Of a DNA stretch of 64,000 bases, positions 23,609-32,485 are shown in pieces. Under the pieces are notes generated by a model. The model had not been told where the DNA came from. It worked only from the letters and a program-made list of their open reading frames with translations, and ran no database searches. Position 1 is the first letter of the stretch. Every line of letters starts with the position of its first letter. The position numbers and the translations under genes are program-made. The stretch is from Volvox africanus (lineage: Eukaryota; Chlorophyta; Chlorophyceae; Chlamydomonadales; Volvocaceae). Location: NCBI GenBank assembly GCA_030268105.1, contig BSDZ01000019.1, positions 908,001 to 972,000 of the forward strand, written 5' to 3'.

Positions 23609-23627
23609 TGGTATCGAGACAGGTTCG
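23609..23627 (+). promoter_or_regulatory. Primer binding site of B5
   Basis: TGGTATCGAGACAGGTTCG lies three bases after the LTR. It resembles the initiator-Met type site TGGTATCAGAGC but is not identical. The same motif follows the LTRs in B9 and at 53490. Confidence 0.7.
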
Positions 23628-23672
23628 TTGCCTAACTGTCTCTTTGTGTCAAATCGGAAGTAGGTTCTTTCT

Positions 23673-23768
23673 ATGGTAAGTTCCAGCGACGAACCACGTG
23701 GACCGCTTGACACTTTCGCTGAAGACCTAGGCCGCACCATACTGGACGCCGCTGCTTCCGGTTTGTAA
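23673..23768 (+). CDS. B5 leader ORF 1 (31 aa)
   Basis: MVSSSDEPRGPLDTFAEDLG and then RTILDAAASGL with TAA. The same peptide with conservative changes is present in B4, B9 and, cut short, at 53554. It ends about 300 bases before gag. It could be an upstream ORF that tunes gag translation, or the first exon of a spliced gag. No known domain. Confidence 0.45.
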   Translation: MVSSSDEPRGPLDTFAEDLGRTILDAAASGL

Positions 23769-24071
23769 TCATTTGATTGCTTTTGTCTAAATTGCTGCAC
23801 TTGTTGTATAAGTGTACGCTCTGAGTCGCAGGTAATCTCAGCGCTCCGGCATTTCTTGCCGGGACAACTGAGACCGGCTTTCGTCCGGACCAGTTGGCGA
23901 CTCTTATCGCCCAAACTACGGAGATCAGGACTCAGCTGGGCAAGTACTTGCTGAGTTTGCTGAATCTCCTCCAGAGTACTGTCGGAAGGCCCACCGAATC
24001 GTTTTGTGCTCTTGCCTGTGCGATAGAAGTCGGCTTCTATTACGCAAACCTAGGGTATCGCTTCGTGTCCC

Positions 24072-25307
24072 ATGTCTGCGGAACGCGACGATACGCCGCT
24101 CACTAGCTTAGCAAGCCAACCCAAATTTGTTGTGGCTGCTAGAGCTCCGGATAGAGGTCTTGAGACTGTTGGCATGCGAGCCACTCAAGAGCCCCTTTTC
24201 CTTCAGACCCCTGCTCACTTAATTGTGCCGCATTCAGCAGTTAATACGAATATGGACAACACTGCTGGTCCACGGGTTCTACCATCACCTCAAATGCAAG
24301 GGCACGCTGCCATTCCTGAGGTGATGAGATTGACAATTCCCGTTCCTAGGCTTACGATCTCGCTGGGTGAAAAGACACCAGGACCTAGCATAGCCGATGC
24401 AACTCGTGCATACGTGCGTGACGCCAAAGAGTACCTCCAGGCTGTTCATGGTGGCAATAATGATGGTATCAGGTGTCTCTTCGTTGGCAACACCCTCGAG
24501 GGCTCAGCGAAGAACTGGTATCACGAATGGACCACCGCCCGGATTGACTATACTTTTGACGAGTTGATTGCTGCTCTGCTGGCACGGTTCGCTACTGAGG
24601 TGCAAGCGCGTGATGTGGAGGCTCGCAAGGTTTTGGCGGCCGGTACCTATCACATGCGTCGGGGTGAAAACGTACCTGCGTACCAGTCACGCTTTGAAGC
24701 ACTAGTGACCCCCATCGCTGACCTCACCGAGAATGAGCGTGTCTTTTGGTTTAAGCGAGGCCTGACGAAACTTTTGGCTAAGTGGTGCGCTACTGACTTG
24801 TCTGGGGTGCCGTTCAAGTCGTACGACGCCTTGGTCACATTCGCTAGGGGAACGGAGGTACGACTCCTTGCCGGTGAAGAAGAAGTCAAGTCTGCCCCTC
24901 GTGCAAATGCTGTGCAAGTGCAGGATCCGCTTGGGGAAGCTGTGGCTCTAGACCAGGAACTTGGAGCTACCCGCCCTGCACCTACCGCCACGGCTCGACA
25001 CAGCAACCGGCAGCGCAAGGCACGCTGGGGCGCTAGCTCAGGTGTCCACGGGTCAGGAAGAGCAGGTCCGAGCTCGGACCCTGCAAAGAGCAGGAAGCGT
25101 GGGGGCGCACCGTCGACGGCAGCCGCACAGCGTTCTGACCCCAAGACAAAACGGACTCGCACGGATGTCCCATTGATGCCAAAATGGAATTGCAATCGAT
25201 CCCAGTTCGAGCGTCGGAAAGCGGCCAATGTTTGTCTACGGTGCGCGGAGAGCCATCCTACCAAGGATTGCCCGTTGCTGCCGCCGTTTGTACCTCATCC
25301 GAAATAG
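24072..25307 (+). CDS. B5 gag polyprotein (411 aa), UAG at end
   Basis: Structural protein of the virus-like particle. Start ATG 24072 (MSAERDDTPLTSLASQP). The N-terminal third is low in motifs; the core is VMRLTIPVPRLTI, YVRDAKEYLQAVHGG, CLFVGNTLEGSAKNWYHEW, FDELIAALLARFATEV and RFEALVTPIADLTE. A basic, Ser-rich region (SNRQRKARWGASSG, KSRKRGGAPS) precedes the zinc knuckle CLRCAESHPTKDC, spacing CX2CX3HX4C. It ends HPK with TAG (25305-25307) followed by GGG, and the frame stays open into pol, suggesting readthrough. No internal stops; it appears translatable. Confidence 0.9.
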   Translation: MSAERDDTPLTSLASQPKFVVAARAPDRGLETVGMRATQEPLFLQTPAHLIVPHSAVNTNMDNTAGPRVLPSPQMQGHAAIPEVMRLTIPVPRLTISLGEKTPGPSIADATRAYVRDAKEYLQAVHGGNNDGIRCLFVGNTLEGSAKNWYHEWTTARIDYTFDELIAALLARFATEVQARDVEARKVLAAGTYHMRRGENVPAYQSRFEALVTPIADLTENERVFWFKRGLTKLLAKWCATDLSGVPFKSYDALVTFARGTEVRLLAGEEEVKSAPRANAVQVQDPLGEAVALDQELGATRPAPTATARHSNRQRKARWGASSGVHGSGRAGPSSDPAKSRKRGGAPSTAAAQRSDPKTKRTRTDVPLMPKWNCNRSQFERRKAANVCLRCAESHPTKDCPLLPPFVPHPK

Positions 25308-26771
25308 GGGTTTACCCGGGTTCCTGCGGAGGGGGCACCACCCGGGATTTCTGAGCTAACACGTGGTCGGTGGTCATCCTTACGGCCAGCCATGAAGGCA
25401 TTGCTGCCTTGCGTACTTGGACACATCGAGCGAGTCATTGCACGACGCATCACGCTTGACGGACGCACGGGACTTCTCTGCTTCGATCCGCTGTGTAATC
25501 TGTTTACACCACGCCGTCCCCTGTCGTCTATCGATCTGTCAAACCACGTGGTTTTGTTCATCCCCTCGTCTCTGCGTGAGATGTCGGAACAGTTGGCCGT
25601 GTACAGGAGATGTAGGCGTCAATATCCGGGCACCGCCGCATGTGTATTACTCCCTGCTTTCTGTCGGCGCAAGGCAGAGGCATCGTTAAGGGGTATGCGG
25701 TGTGTCCACCAGTTTGAGCCGGGCACCGTTTTGTTTAACGGTGTGGATCGGGAGGGTATGCTGGCTCCGTGGCCAGGAACATCCTACTCGGTTGACGTTT
25801 GGTACGAAGCTCCTGATGAGGGTTCCGTAAGTTCAGAACCCGCCCTAAGTGCACTGACGTTGTCTGCCGGGCAGCCGCTCGTAGATAACCGTGTCCCGGT
25901 GATTCAGATCGGTCTAAATGGCCGTACCCTGAAGGCACTTGTTGACACCGGTGCCAGCGACGACTTCATCTCTGTCGCAGAGATGAATGCGCTGGGGTCG
26001 ACCCCAGAATCGTCTGATTGTCCACAGGTTACCCTTGCTGACGGGGTAAAGCATCCCATCGTGGGCAGGATCACCCTTAGCCTATCGTTAGGCCCTTTGC
26101 GTGTAGTGACCCAGCCGTACGTGCTGCAGGGCTTGGCAGAGACTGCACCGTACATAATGGGGTCTGCGACATTACGACAGTACCGCACGCGCATCGACAT
26201 GGAGACCGCAACCCTGCAATTGTGCAAGGGTACTCTGTCGATTAAGGTACCTTTCCTGTCGTCCAAACATGTCACACCAGAGGGGGGCAAAGCTGAGGCG
26301 GTGCCTATGGTTAATTTCGCCGTAACCGCAATGGCCGCGCGAATCAAACTGGAGCTAGTCGGGCGTAAGGAAGCTGTCCGTTTGTTACGGAAGGGTGCCC
26401 ACGGACTGCTTTTGAGGCCACGGGTGGGCTGCAGTGCCACCACCGCGCAGACTTCTGTGGATCCTGAGGTTGAGGCCCTACTGTCACAGTATGAGGACGT
26501 CTTCAAAGATATCCCTGGGCTGCCACCTATGCGTCCTGTTGATCACACAATCCCTCTCATGCCTGGAGCGCAGCCTGTGGCCCGGCCAATGTACAGGTTG
26601 AGTCCATTGGAGCTGGATGAGGTGAAGCGCCAGGTGACGGATTTGCTTGCAAAGGGTATGATACCCCCCAGCACATCCCCGTATTCTGCGCCGATTTTGT
26701 TTGTTGGTAAGAAGGATGGGACCTTGCGCATGTGCATCGATTATCGGGGGTTGAATGCGAGCACTGTGAAG
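25308..26771 (+). pseudogene. B5 pol N-part: methyltransferase-like domain, protease, RT start
   Basis: Open in the gag frame from the TAG onward. Numbered from the Met at 25392: [20 protein letters not shown] near residues 18-37, [20 protein letters not shown] near 54-73, [20 protein letters not shown] at 81-100 and VDVWYEAP at 134-141. The protease active site [10 protein letters not shown] is at 185-194 and [17 protein letters not shown] follows. The RT N-terminus [20 protein letters not shown] reaches [17 protein letters not shown] before the deletion junction. The domain before protease aligns with the family C NPPY domain but lacks NPPY. Confidence 0.88.
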
Positions 26772-27383
26772 AATCGATCGAGAAGTGCATTATGCTCGTG
26801 CTATGGAACGATAAGCATTATTATTTGATATAATATTACTTCACTACAGCACACGTTGAGAGCGCCGCACTCGTCGCGATACATGCCTTGCAACCAAATA
26901 TCGTTATTCGGACCCTTGCATCATGCGAATGCCGGAAAGGCTTATCGGTTGTTACACGTAGACATCGCCTTTATGCAGTAGGGTTGTCACACTTAGGATC
27001 GGCCTCCTAGTGTGAGTTGTACGGCGTCGTGATGCTGCGAGTATAACAGATGCGAGGACGGCTAAGTAAGACAAGACATTCGATACCGGAGAACACTTGT
27101 GTGTTCAACATTATTATTGCTAAACGCTCTTCTACTTAGCCCGAGCTAAGCCTGAACTTCGCTTATCACCGCCGCGTGATGACTGCTTGCTTCTGGCGCT
27201 GACGGCGATTACATCCATTGCATCGCTTCGGTCTGTAAGTTATATCTCTTCTTGTCCTGAAGTCTTCCGCTGTCTCTGTTTGCTCTCGCTTGCCTTGCTG
27301 TACTTGCAAGTGCTCGCACATCGGTGTCGAAAGCCTTCAGACGTGCAGATACTTATGAGCAAACTGGAAGGAGAGGTACAACA
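26772..27383 (+). repeat. 3' LTR-B of B5, 5' part deleted
   Basis: Starts inside the LTR at a junction with a short shared ATCGA(TCGAGAA) sequence and runs to GAGAGGTACAACA. The two-thirds that remain match the 5' LTR closely. Confidence 0.88.
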
Positions 27384-28627
27384 CTTTGAGGCACTGATAA
27401 CCCCTGTCGTTAACCTGCCCGAAGAAGATTGCATATTTTGGTTCCATCGTGGCCTATCCGAATCTTTGGCGCAATGGTGTGCCACTGATCTTAATGTGGA
27501 ACCGTTCCAATCTTACAACGCTTTAGTTAAGTTTGTGAGAGGTGCTGAAGTTCGTAATTTAGCTGGACGCGTGGCTAAGCAAGCTCATCCTTGTGTACAC
27601 GCAATGAGAGTGGAGGAACCGCTTCCAGAGACGGCACCCAAGGACCAGAGCCCTGCTCGCCAATGCCCCACAACAGCTGCGACAGCCGTATGAACGGAAA
27701 GACGTCGTGACGTCTGCGGAGGTCATAGCCTGGGTGCTCGCGGGTCCACGGGAGCTGGACCAAGCTCGGGTCCTTACAAAGGAAAAAGGAGGGGGAGCAC
27801 GCCGACTGTAGCTGCTGCGCAGAACGCCGCCCTTAGTGTAAAGAAACCACGTACGGATGATCCGTACATGCAGAAGTGGGAATGCCGGCGTTCTGAGTTT
27901 GATCGTCCGAAGTTTGCTAATCTCTGCCTGAGGTGTGCAGCGGAGCATCCCACTAGAGACTGTCCATGGGCGACGTTTTTCGCTTGACGGCCGCATGGGA
28001 CTTAACCGCTTTGACCCACTGTGTAACTTGTTCACACCACGTTGTCCTCTTTCGTCCCTCAATTTGTCCGGCTACGTTACTTTGTTTATCCCTTCACCTT
28101 TTCGTGAGCTGTCCGAACAGCTCACCAAGTACAAAAGATGTCGACGCCAAAGTCAGGGAACAGCAGCATGCGTGCTTATACCATCCTACAGCCAGCGTAA
28201 GGCTGCTGCGCTATTGGAAGGTATGCAATGTGTCCTTAGATTTGAGTCAGACACCACTTTGTTTCATGGTGTGGATGTGGCGGGGAACCCAGTAGAGTTG
28301 CCGAAGTTATCCTATATTGTTGACGTTTGGTATGAACCTCCCTTGATGGATTTTACCAGGTTCGAGCCTGCTCTAGGGTCACTCTTACTTACCGCGGAGT
28401 CGGCTCTGACAGGAAATCGTGTCCCTGTTATTTAGATCGGCCTCGCTGGTCAATTGATGAAGACACTCGTGGATACTGGCGCCAGTGACGACTTCATCTC
28501 GTCGAAGGAGGTGAAAGCATTGGGGTTGACCCCTCAGTCTTCCAATTGTGCACAGGTTACCCTCGCCGATGGAGGTAAGCATCCCATCATGGGCAGAGTC
28601 ACCCTGAGCCTAACGATAGGCCCTCTG
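27384..28627 (+). pseudogene. A6 gag C-part, methyltransferase-like domain, protease start
   Basis: Resumes gag at FEALITPVVNLPEEDCIFWF and reaches the zinc knuckle CLRCAAEHPTRDC near 27926-27964, with a TGA near 27690 and frameshifts. A roughly 200 bp deletion at 27967 joins gag to the domain [52 protein letters not shown] at 28433 precedes protease ([20 protein letters not shown] near 28470-28530). It is cut at 28627 by the LTR of A7; CTCTG at 28623-28627 should be the target duplication. Confidence 0.83.
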
Positions 28628-30268
28628 TGTTGTATCCTTCCTTCTTCAATCATGCACTGAATCTGCACGTCTGGGTGTTAGCTACGTGTGCATCGTGCTT
28701 ACGAACAGCAAAGTGATTCAATGCAAGTAATGTGACAGCTGAAGACTCATCAACAAGGAAAGATCCAACTTACAATAGTCTTCGATTACAGAATGGTAGT
28801 CTGCCATCAGACCCCGTGGGCAATTTTCATCATCCGGCTGGAGATGGTATGCTGGAATAGCTCAGGCCGAATATAAACGAGTAAAACGCATGTCTGAGAA
28901 TTAGGTTGAGTTAAGTACGTGGGTACTTAATCCAAAATAGCATCGAGCCGACGGTCTCTAGGCGGCCGTCCTTGCACCTATCACGTTCGTGATACCAATG
29001 TGCAGTACAAGTCTCACTGGATTCTGATCTCAAGTGTGAGTACTATTATGGGACTGTTCTTAATATCGCGTAATCCGTGATATTAATGGATGCAACATAT
29101 GCAATATGCGAAGGTCCGAATATCAATATTCGGTTGCCAACCCAACCATCACGATCATCGCGTTCCCGCATACGCGTATGGTTTATGACACGGATGAGGT
29201 AATAATATTTAAAATATTATTACGTGATATAACATGCCAATAATGAGTTCACGCATTGATATCAACCTCGGGTCAAACATGTTGACCGACAGCGCGATGT
29301 CGTATGTTGTACCTCTCGTTCGCGTTTGCTCATAAGTATCTGCACGTCTGGAGACTTCGACACCGATGCGCGAGCACTTGCAAGTACAGCAAGGCAAGCA
29401 AGAGCAAACAGAGACAGCGGAAGACTTCAAGACGAAGAGAGATATAACTTACAGTCTTACAGATCGGAACGATGCAATGGACGAAATCGCCGTCAGCGCC
29501 GGAAGCAAGCAATCATCACGCGGCGGTGATTAGCGAAGTTCAGGCTTAGCTCGGGCTAAGTAGAATAGCGTATAGCAATAGTAATATAGAACACACGAGT
29601 GTTCTCCGGTATCGAATGTCTTATCTTGCTTAGCCGTCCTCACATCTGTTATACTCGCAGCATCGCAATGCCGTACGATTCACATCAGGAGGCCGATCCT
29701 AGATGTGACAACCCTACTGCGTCTAGGCGATGTCTACGCATAACAACGTATAAGCCTTTCCGGCATTCGCATGATGCAAGGGTCCGGATAACGATATCCG
29801 GTTGCAGGGCATGCATCGCGACGAGTGCGGCGCTCTCAACGTGTGCTTTAATGAAGTAATATTATATCAGATAATATTACTTATCGTTTCGTAGCACGAG
29901 CATAACGCGCACTTCCATGCTTCGGGCTTTCATGCATGCTAGGCGGATTTGCCATGATGCGATGTCGCGATGGATAATGACAACATGCCACATGCATATA
30001 TAAATGTACACGAATACATTTATATCATGCAGATTCATTCATATGCAATGTGTTCATCAAGATAGCACTTCGCCTTGTAGGATCACATCGACCTACGCAT
30101 CGGCGGGAAAACTAACCGTAGCACAACATCGTAGATGATAATGTGACATGCTTCATTAGCTAGATATACTCGAATATATCATGCTCATATGATTATATCA
30201 TGCTCAGTAGTGCTCGGATGGATTGCAGCCTACTTTGGTATAAACGGTGATCGAACCGGCGTAAAACA
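28628..30268 (-). repeat. 3' LTR-A of A7, interrupted by solo LTR-B
   Basis: TGTTGTATCCTTCC at 28628 is the inverted LTR-A end; GATCGAACCGGCGTAAAACA at 30268 is the inverted start. Without the nested LTR-B and duplicate it is about 812 bp. The purine tract (plus-strand ATTATCCCCCCTCCC) follows at 30269. Confidence 0.92.
29305..30128 (-). repeat. Solo LTR-B nested in LTR-A (824 bp)
   Basis: Flanked by TCGTA at 29300-29304 and 30129-30133; an uninterrupted LTR-A reads GATGTCGTAGATGATAAT on this strand. Very similar to the LTRs of B9, so it is a young insertion. Holds the hairpin variants CCGGATAACGATATCCGG (29784-29801) and TCACATC...GATGTGA (29680-29708). Confidence 0.94.
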
Positions 30269-30327
30269 ATTATCCCCCCTCCCATATGCAGCGTCCTCAC
30301 TGCATCGTACAGCATCGACTGCAGAGA

Positions 30328-32091
30328 TCATTTGGTCTGTGTGGCACGTAGACGAGCTTTCTCTAATAGGGGCTTCATTTCTGGCGAGAAATTACGCATC
30401 GGCTCCCAAGAGTTGTGCTCGCTAGAATAGCCAGTCCATTTGACCAGATACTCGTGCACCTTTCGCTTACGTCGCTGTCAACCTACATGTCGAACCCGAT
30501 AATCCAGTATCCATTCCACATTGTACACCTTTTGCTTGCCTGCGATCCAGGTCTCGGGACCGGGGTTACTGCAGGGGCGTCGGTGTCATTTGTAATGGGT
30601 GCTGTGCCGTGATAAGGGCGGATGAGGGATATATGAAACGTGGGATGGATATTCATGTCAGAGGGTGGGATAGCTCCACAACTACATTTCCTACCATGCG
30701 TACAACAGGGAATGGACCGATCTAGTGAGGTAGTAATTTTTGGGAACCGTCGGCAAGCGAACTTAGGTTCTTAGTGCTCAATAAAACCATTTGTCCCACC
30801 GAACATGTTATGTCTCGTTTGGATTTATTATAGTAGTCCGTCGTCCGTTGTTGTGCCGCATCCAAGCATGCCTTCGCGTCTGTCATGCAAGATAGGAACG
30901 ACTTGGCAAAGGTTTTAGCCGCAGGGATAATTACTTCCAACTCTCGCCACACAGGTAACGCAGGATGGAATCCATAATTTAGAAAGAAGGGGCTTTGACC
31001 TGTAGAGCAATTAACAGCGTTGTTAAGCGTGAATTCTGCCGAAGTCAGAAACGTTTCCCAGACAGAACGTGTGCATCCCGCGAAATTTCGTAACATATCG
31101 CCCAGCATGTGATTTGTGCATTCGGTTTGCCCATTGGATTGTGGATGATATGCTGTGCCCAAATGAATGCGCATGCCGACGAGTTCACATAGCGCTTCCC
31201 AAAACTTAGACGTGAATTGACCGCCGTGATCGGATATCACATTTTTAGGAACGTCATGCAATCGGACCATGTTATCGAAAAATAATCGTGCTGTTTGCTC
31301 AGCGGTGCAAGACGAGGTGCAGGGGGCTAAGTGAACCATTTTGGTCAAGAGATCGACCATAACAAACATCGAGTCGTATCCCCCCTCAGTTTTGGGCAGC
31401 GTGACTACAAAGTCCATTGAAACACTTTCCCAAGGGCATCTGGTATAGGTAAAGGTTGTAATAACCCCTGGCCCTTACCGGATAGTGCTTTATTACACTG
31501 ACATAAACTGCACCTTTGCACGAAGTTTTCCGCATCCTTCACCATGCAAGGCCACCAGAACGAGTGCCAAATCCACCAGAACGAGCGTCGCACTAGTTCT
31601 GCCAAACGCGTGCTACCAGGATGTCCTGCTAACGGGTCCTCGTGGAACCGAGCAAGAATATCATAGCGCAGGGTGTCATCGTTCGGCACGATGATTTGTG
31701 TTGTCGAGCCGTCCGTCCGCAACCAAAGGTCGTTTTGCTTGCGTAGATGTTCCACATTACTTGGCGTAGCGAACCATGGATCTACTTCATACGCCACTTT
31801 GAGCCGTGCTGCAAAATCCGCTGCTATCGGCACCTCCTGGCTGCGTGAGCGTGTAATCGGCGCTGCTAGAATTGCAGCGTGTAATGATAGATGTCGACTG
31901 AGGGCGTCAGCAATATTGATTTTACCGGCGATGTATTCCCATGAACCGAGATAGATATTCCATCCACCTGGCTTGTCGTCAACTGAGCGTAGGGACACTC
32001 TGTAAAAATGTCAGCGGTTTGTTCAATGTAAAATGATGGCCTTCGAGGTAACAGCGCCATTCCTTCAGAGCGTGTAGAACTGCCAACAGCT
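30328..32091 (-). pseudogene. A7 RNase H end, integrase, chromodomain
   Basis: Pol ends with TGA at 30330-30328. Readable blocks are chromodomain (30340-30520), integrase core MDFVVTLPKTEGGYD, NVISDHGGQFTSKFWEALCE and SNGQTECTNHMLGDM (31417-30722), the zinc finger CSLCQCNKALSGKG and RNase H tail INIADALSRHLSLHAAILA. A short duplication around 31565-31590 repeats the SFWW-IWH region, and frameshifts are scattered. Confidence 0.83.
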
Positions 32092-32096
32092 CCTGC

Positions 32097-32450
32097 TGTA
32101 GCAGCCCCTTTCAGTATGCTACTAGATTTGTGCGGAAGCGTAGCTTTTGTAGATTTAGAAATAGCTCGCAAGTAAGTTAGCGTCGCGAAATTGTACATCT
32201 ATTGGGAATAATTGGTGACAGCGGAGTCTTGAACTCCGAACAATTAGTAGCGTAATACTAAAATGTCAGGCCTTAGCTCTTCACCAGGGTGACTTTAATA
32301 TTGGCTCACCTAGCCAAGATGTATGGCAATCTTCTTTGCCAATCGCGAAGTTTACTCTTAGTTAGTTTTCGGTTAGGCATCATGCTTATTGCATGATTGC
32401 CTACCGCTTTACCTGGGCCTATTTCTCTAAGGTAAATGTAGTTTCCTACA
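32097..32450 (-). repeat. 3' LTR of C8 (354 bp)
   Basis: Plus strand TGTAGCAGCCCC to AGTTTCCTACA; termini TGTAG/CTACA. Contains a tRNA-like segment on the minus strand (about 32286-32214) with the B-box-like GTTCAAGAC. Differs from the other LTR at about four sites. Confidence 0.94.
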
Positions 32451-32463
32451 TTCCCCCCCCTCT
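32451..32463 (-). promoter_or_regulatory. Polypurine tract of C8
   Basis: Plus strand TTCCCCCCCCTCT, i.e. AGAGGGGGGGGAA on the element strand, next to the 3' LTR. Confidence 0.85.
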
Positions 32464-32485
32464 GAAGCGAAACGTCCCGGGAGCG

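Larger units (their letters stand above)
22783..27383 (+). mobile_element. Ty3/gypsy family B element B5, internally deleted
   Basis: Both outer LTR ends survive, TGTTGTGCC at 22783 and GGTACAACA at 27383, flanked by CTTTG (22778-22782 and 27384-27388). Inside are primer site, leader, intact gag, methyltransferase-like domain, protease and the start of RT. One deletion runs from early RT into the 3' LTR (junction near 26772), removing most of pol. Confidence 0.93.

Noticed and set aside
24072..26771. UAG reassigned to glutamine (ulvophyte-type code) to explain open frames across gag stops
   Set aside because: Glutamine is written CAA/CAG throughout the intact pol frames and no other TAG/TAA occurs in them, so a single readthrough stop fits better.
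32214..32286. A functional tRNA gene in the family C LTR
   Set aside because: The anticodon loop has the wrong size, the D-arm is weak and the acceptor has a mismatch; kept only as a tRNA-like finding.
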